Shown: in pieces, positions 10,287 through 10,720 of the stretch
Layout: each line of letters starts with the position of its first letter
Position numbering within the stretch: position 1 is the first letter of the stretch
Origin: Euperipatoides rowelli
Lineage: Eukaryota; Onychophora; Udeonychophora; Euonychophora; Peripatopsidae
Length of the DNA stretch: 10,720 bases
Assembly: GCA_003024985.2 (NCBI GenBank)
Contig: PXIH01S0004101.1
Direction: 5' to 3' (one strand)
Made by a program: the position numbers and the translations under genes
Notes under the pieces: model-generated
Seen by the model: the letters and a program-made list of their open reading frames with translations, nothing else
Database searches by the model: none
What the model was told of the DNA's origin: nothing

Positions 10287-10720
10287 TTAATGTACACACT
10301 AACTTATAACAGTCTAACCTTAAACCCAATATGAAAGTCAAGTCCAGTCTGTCATAATTAAGCCACAACAGTAAAAGATAATATTCTAGATTGTTGACAA
10401 ATGATGAATGCAATAAATTTATTCATGATGCTATCAATAATATAAATGTAATCATAAATAAATATATTTATAATAATTAAATGTACAGTATATATCAAAC
10501 TCGTAATATTCATTACAATTGTATATTATTTAATAAATGATTATGGAGACATCAGACTAGGAGTAATATAATGTAATTATCCTTATGGCAAATCAACAAC
10601 TGTTACAAAACAGTGTACAATTATCTTACCGTAGTACGCTACTTTCAAACACAAAGTCAACAAACTAAATCAGTGCAATAGCTGTTTCAATCTCAACTTC
10701 CGCTGAAATGTCAACTCTGT

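Overview
This window is AT-rich eukaryotic (animal) genomic DNA, roughly 70% A+T by eye, and is almost entirely intronic. Four exons of one gene lie on the + strand. Spliced together, they encode about 244 residues of the N-terminal regulatory half of a large Sec7-family ARF guanine-nucleotide exchange factor: BIG, brefeldin A-inhibited GEF, the ortholog of vertebrate ARFGEF1/ARFGEF2. The exons sit at 565-862, 1146-1380, 5372-5471 and 6996-7096. All have GT/AG borders and compatible phases, and together they read without interruption. They cover a variable serine/threonine-rich linker and then the conserved HUS-type (Sec7_N) region, including the HUS box N-Y-D-C-D. The DCB domain should lie in exons to the left. 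The rest of HUS, the Sec7 catalytic domain and the HDS domains should lie to the right. No further exon could be recognised in the last 3.6 kb.

The organism is an animal: HUS-region exons this similar to the vertebrate proteins, with long AT-rich introns, point to a metazoan. The linker is unlike vertebrate BIG1/BIG2, so a non-vertebrate animal is most likely. The phylum cannot be fixed from this window. Two ambiguous bases beside a 19-A run at 8261-8264 show draft-quality sequence.

Layout: 1-564 is intron, with a perfect 18-bp NRF1-type palindrome and a decayed tandem duplication. 863-1145 is a short intron. 1381-5371 is a 4-kb intron with a candidate 0.33-kb MITE with a TA target duplication (1573-1900), a GC-richer block (about 2030-2650) holding a small open frame and a CTCF-like motif, a G-quadruplex-type run (2771-2801), short degenerate repeats and a second GC-richer block (about 4505-4890). 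5472-6995 is a simple AT-rich intron. 7097-10720 is the start of another long intron, or flank. It carries short repeats and hairpins and, at 9937-10286, a well-defined 350-bp PIF/Harbinger-type MITE with about 42-bp terminal inverted repeats and TTA target duplications.

There is one gene here and no operon-like organisation. The accessory content is non-autonomous DNA transposons and simple repeats. The clearest unexplained sequence-wide signal is a marked excess of the heptamer TACTGTA/TACAGTA, with 14 copies found by hand. I see no credible new multi-gene system.
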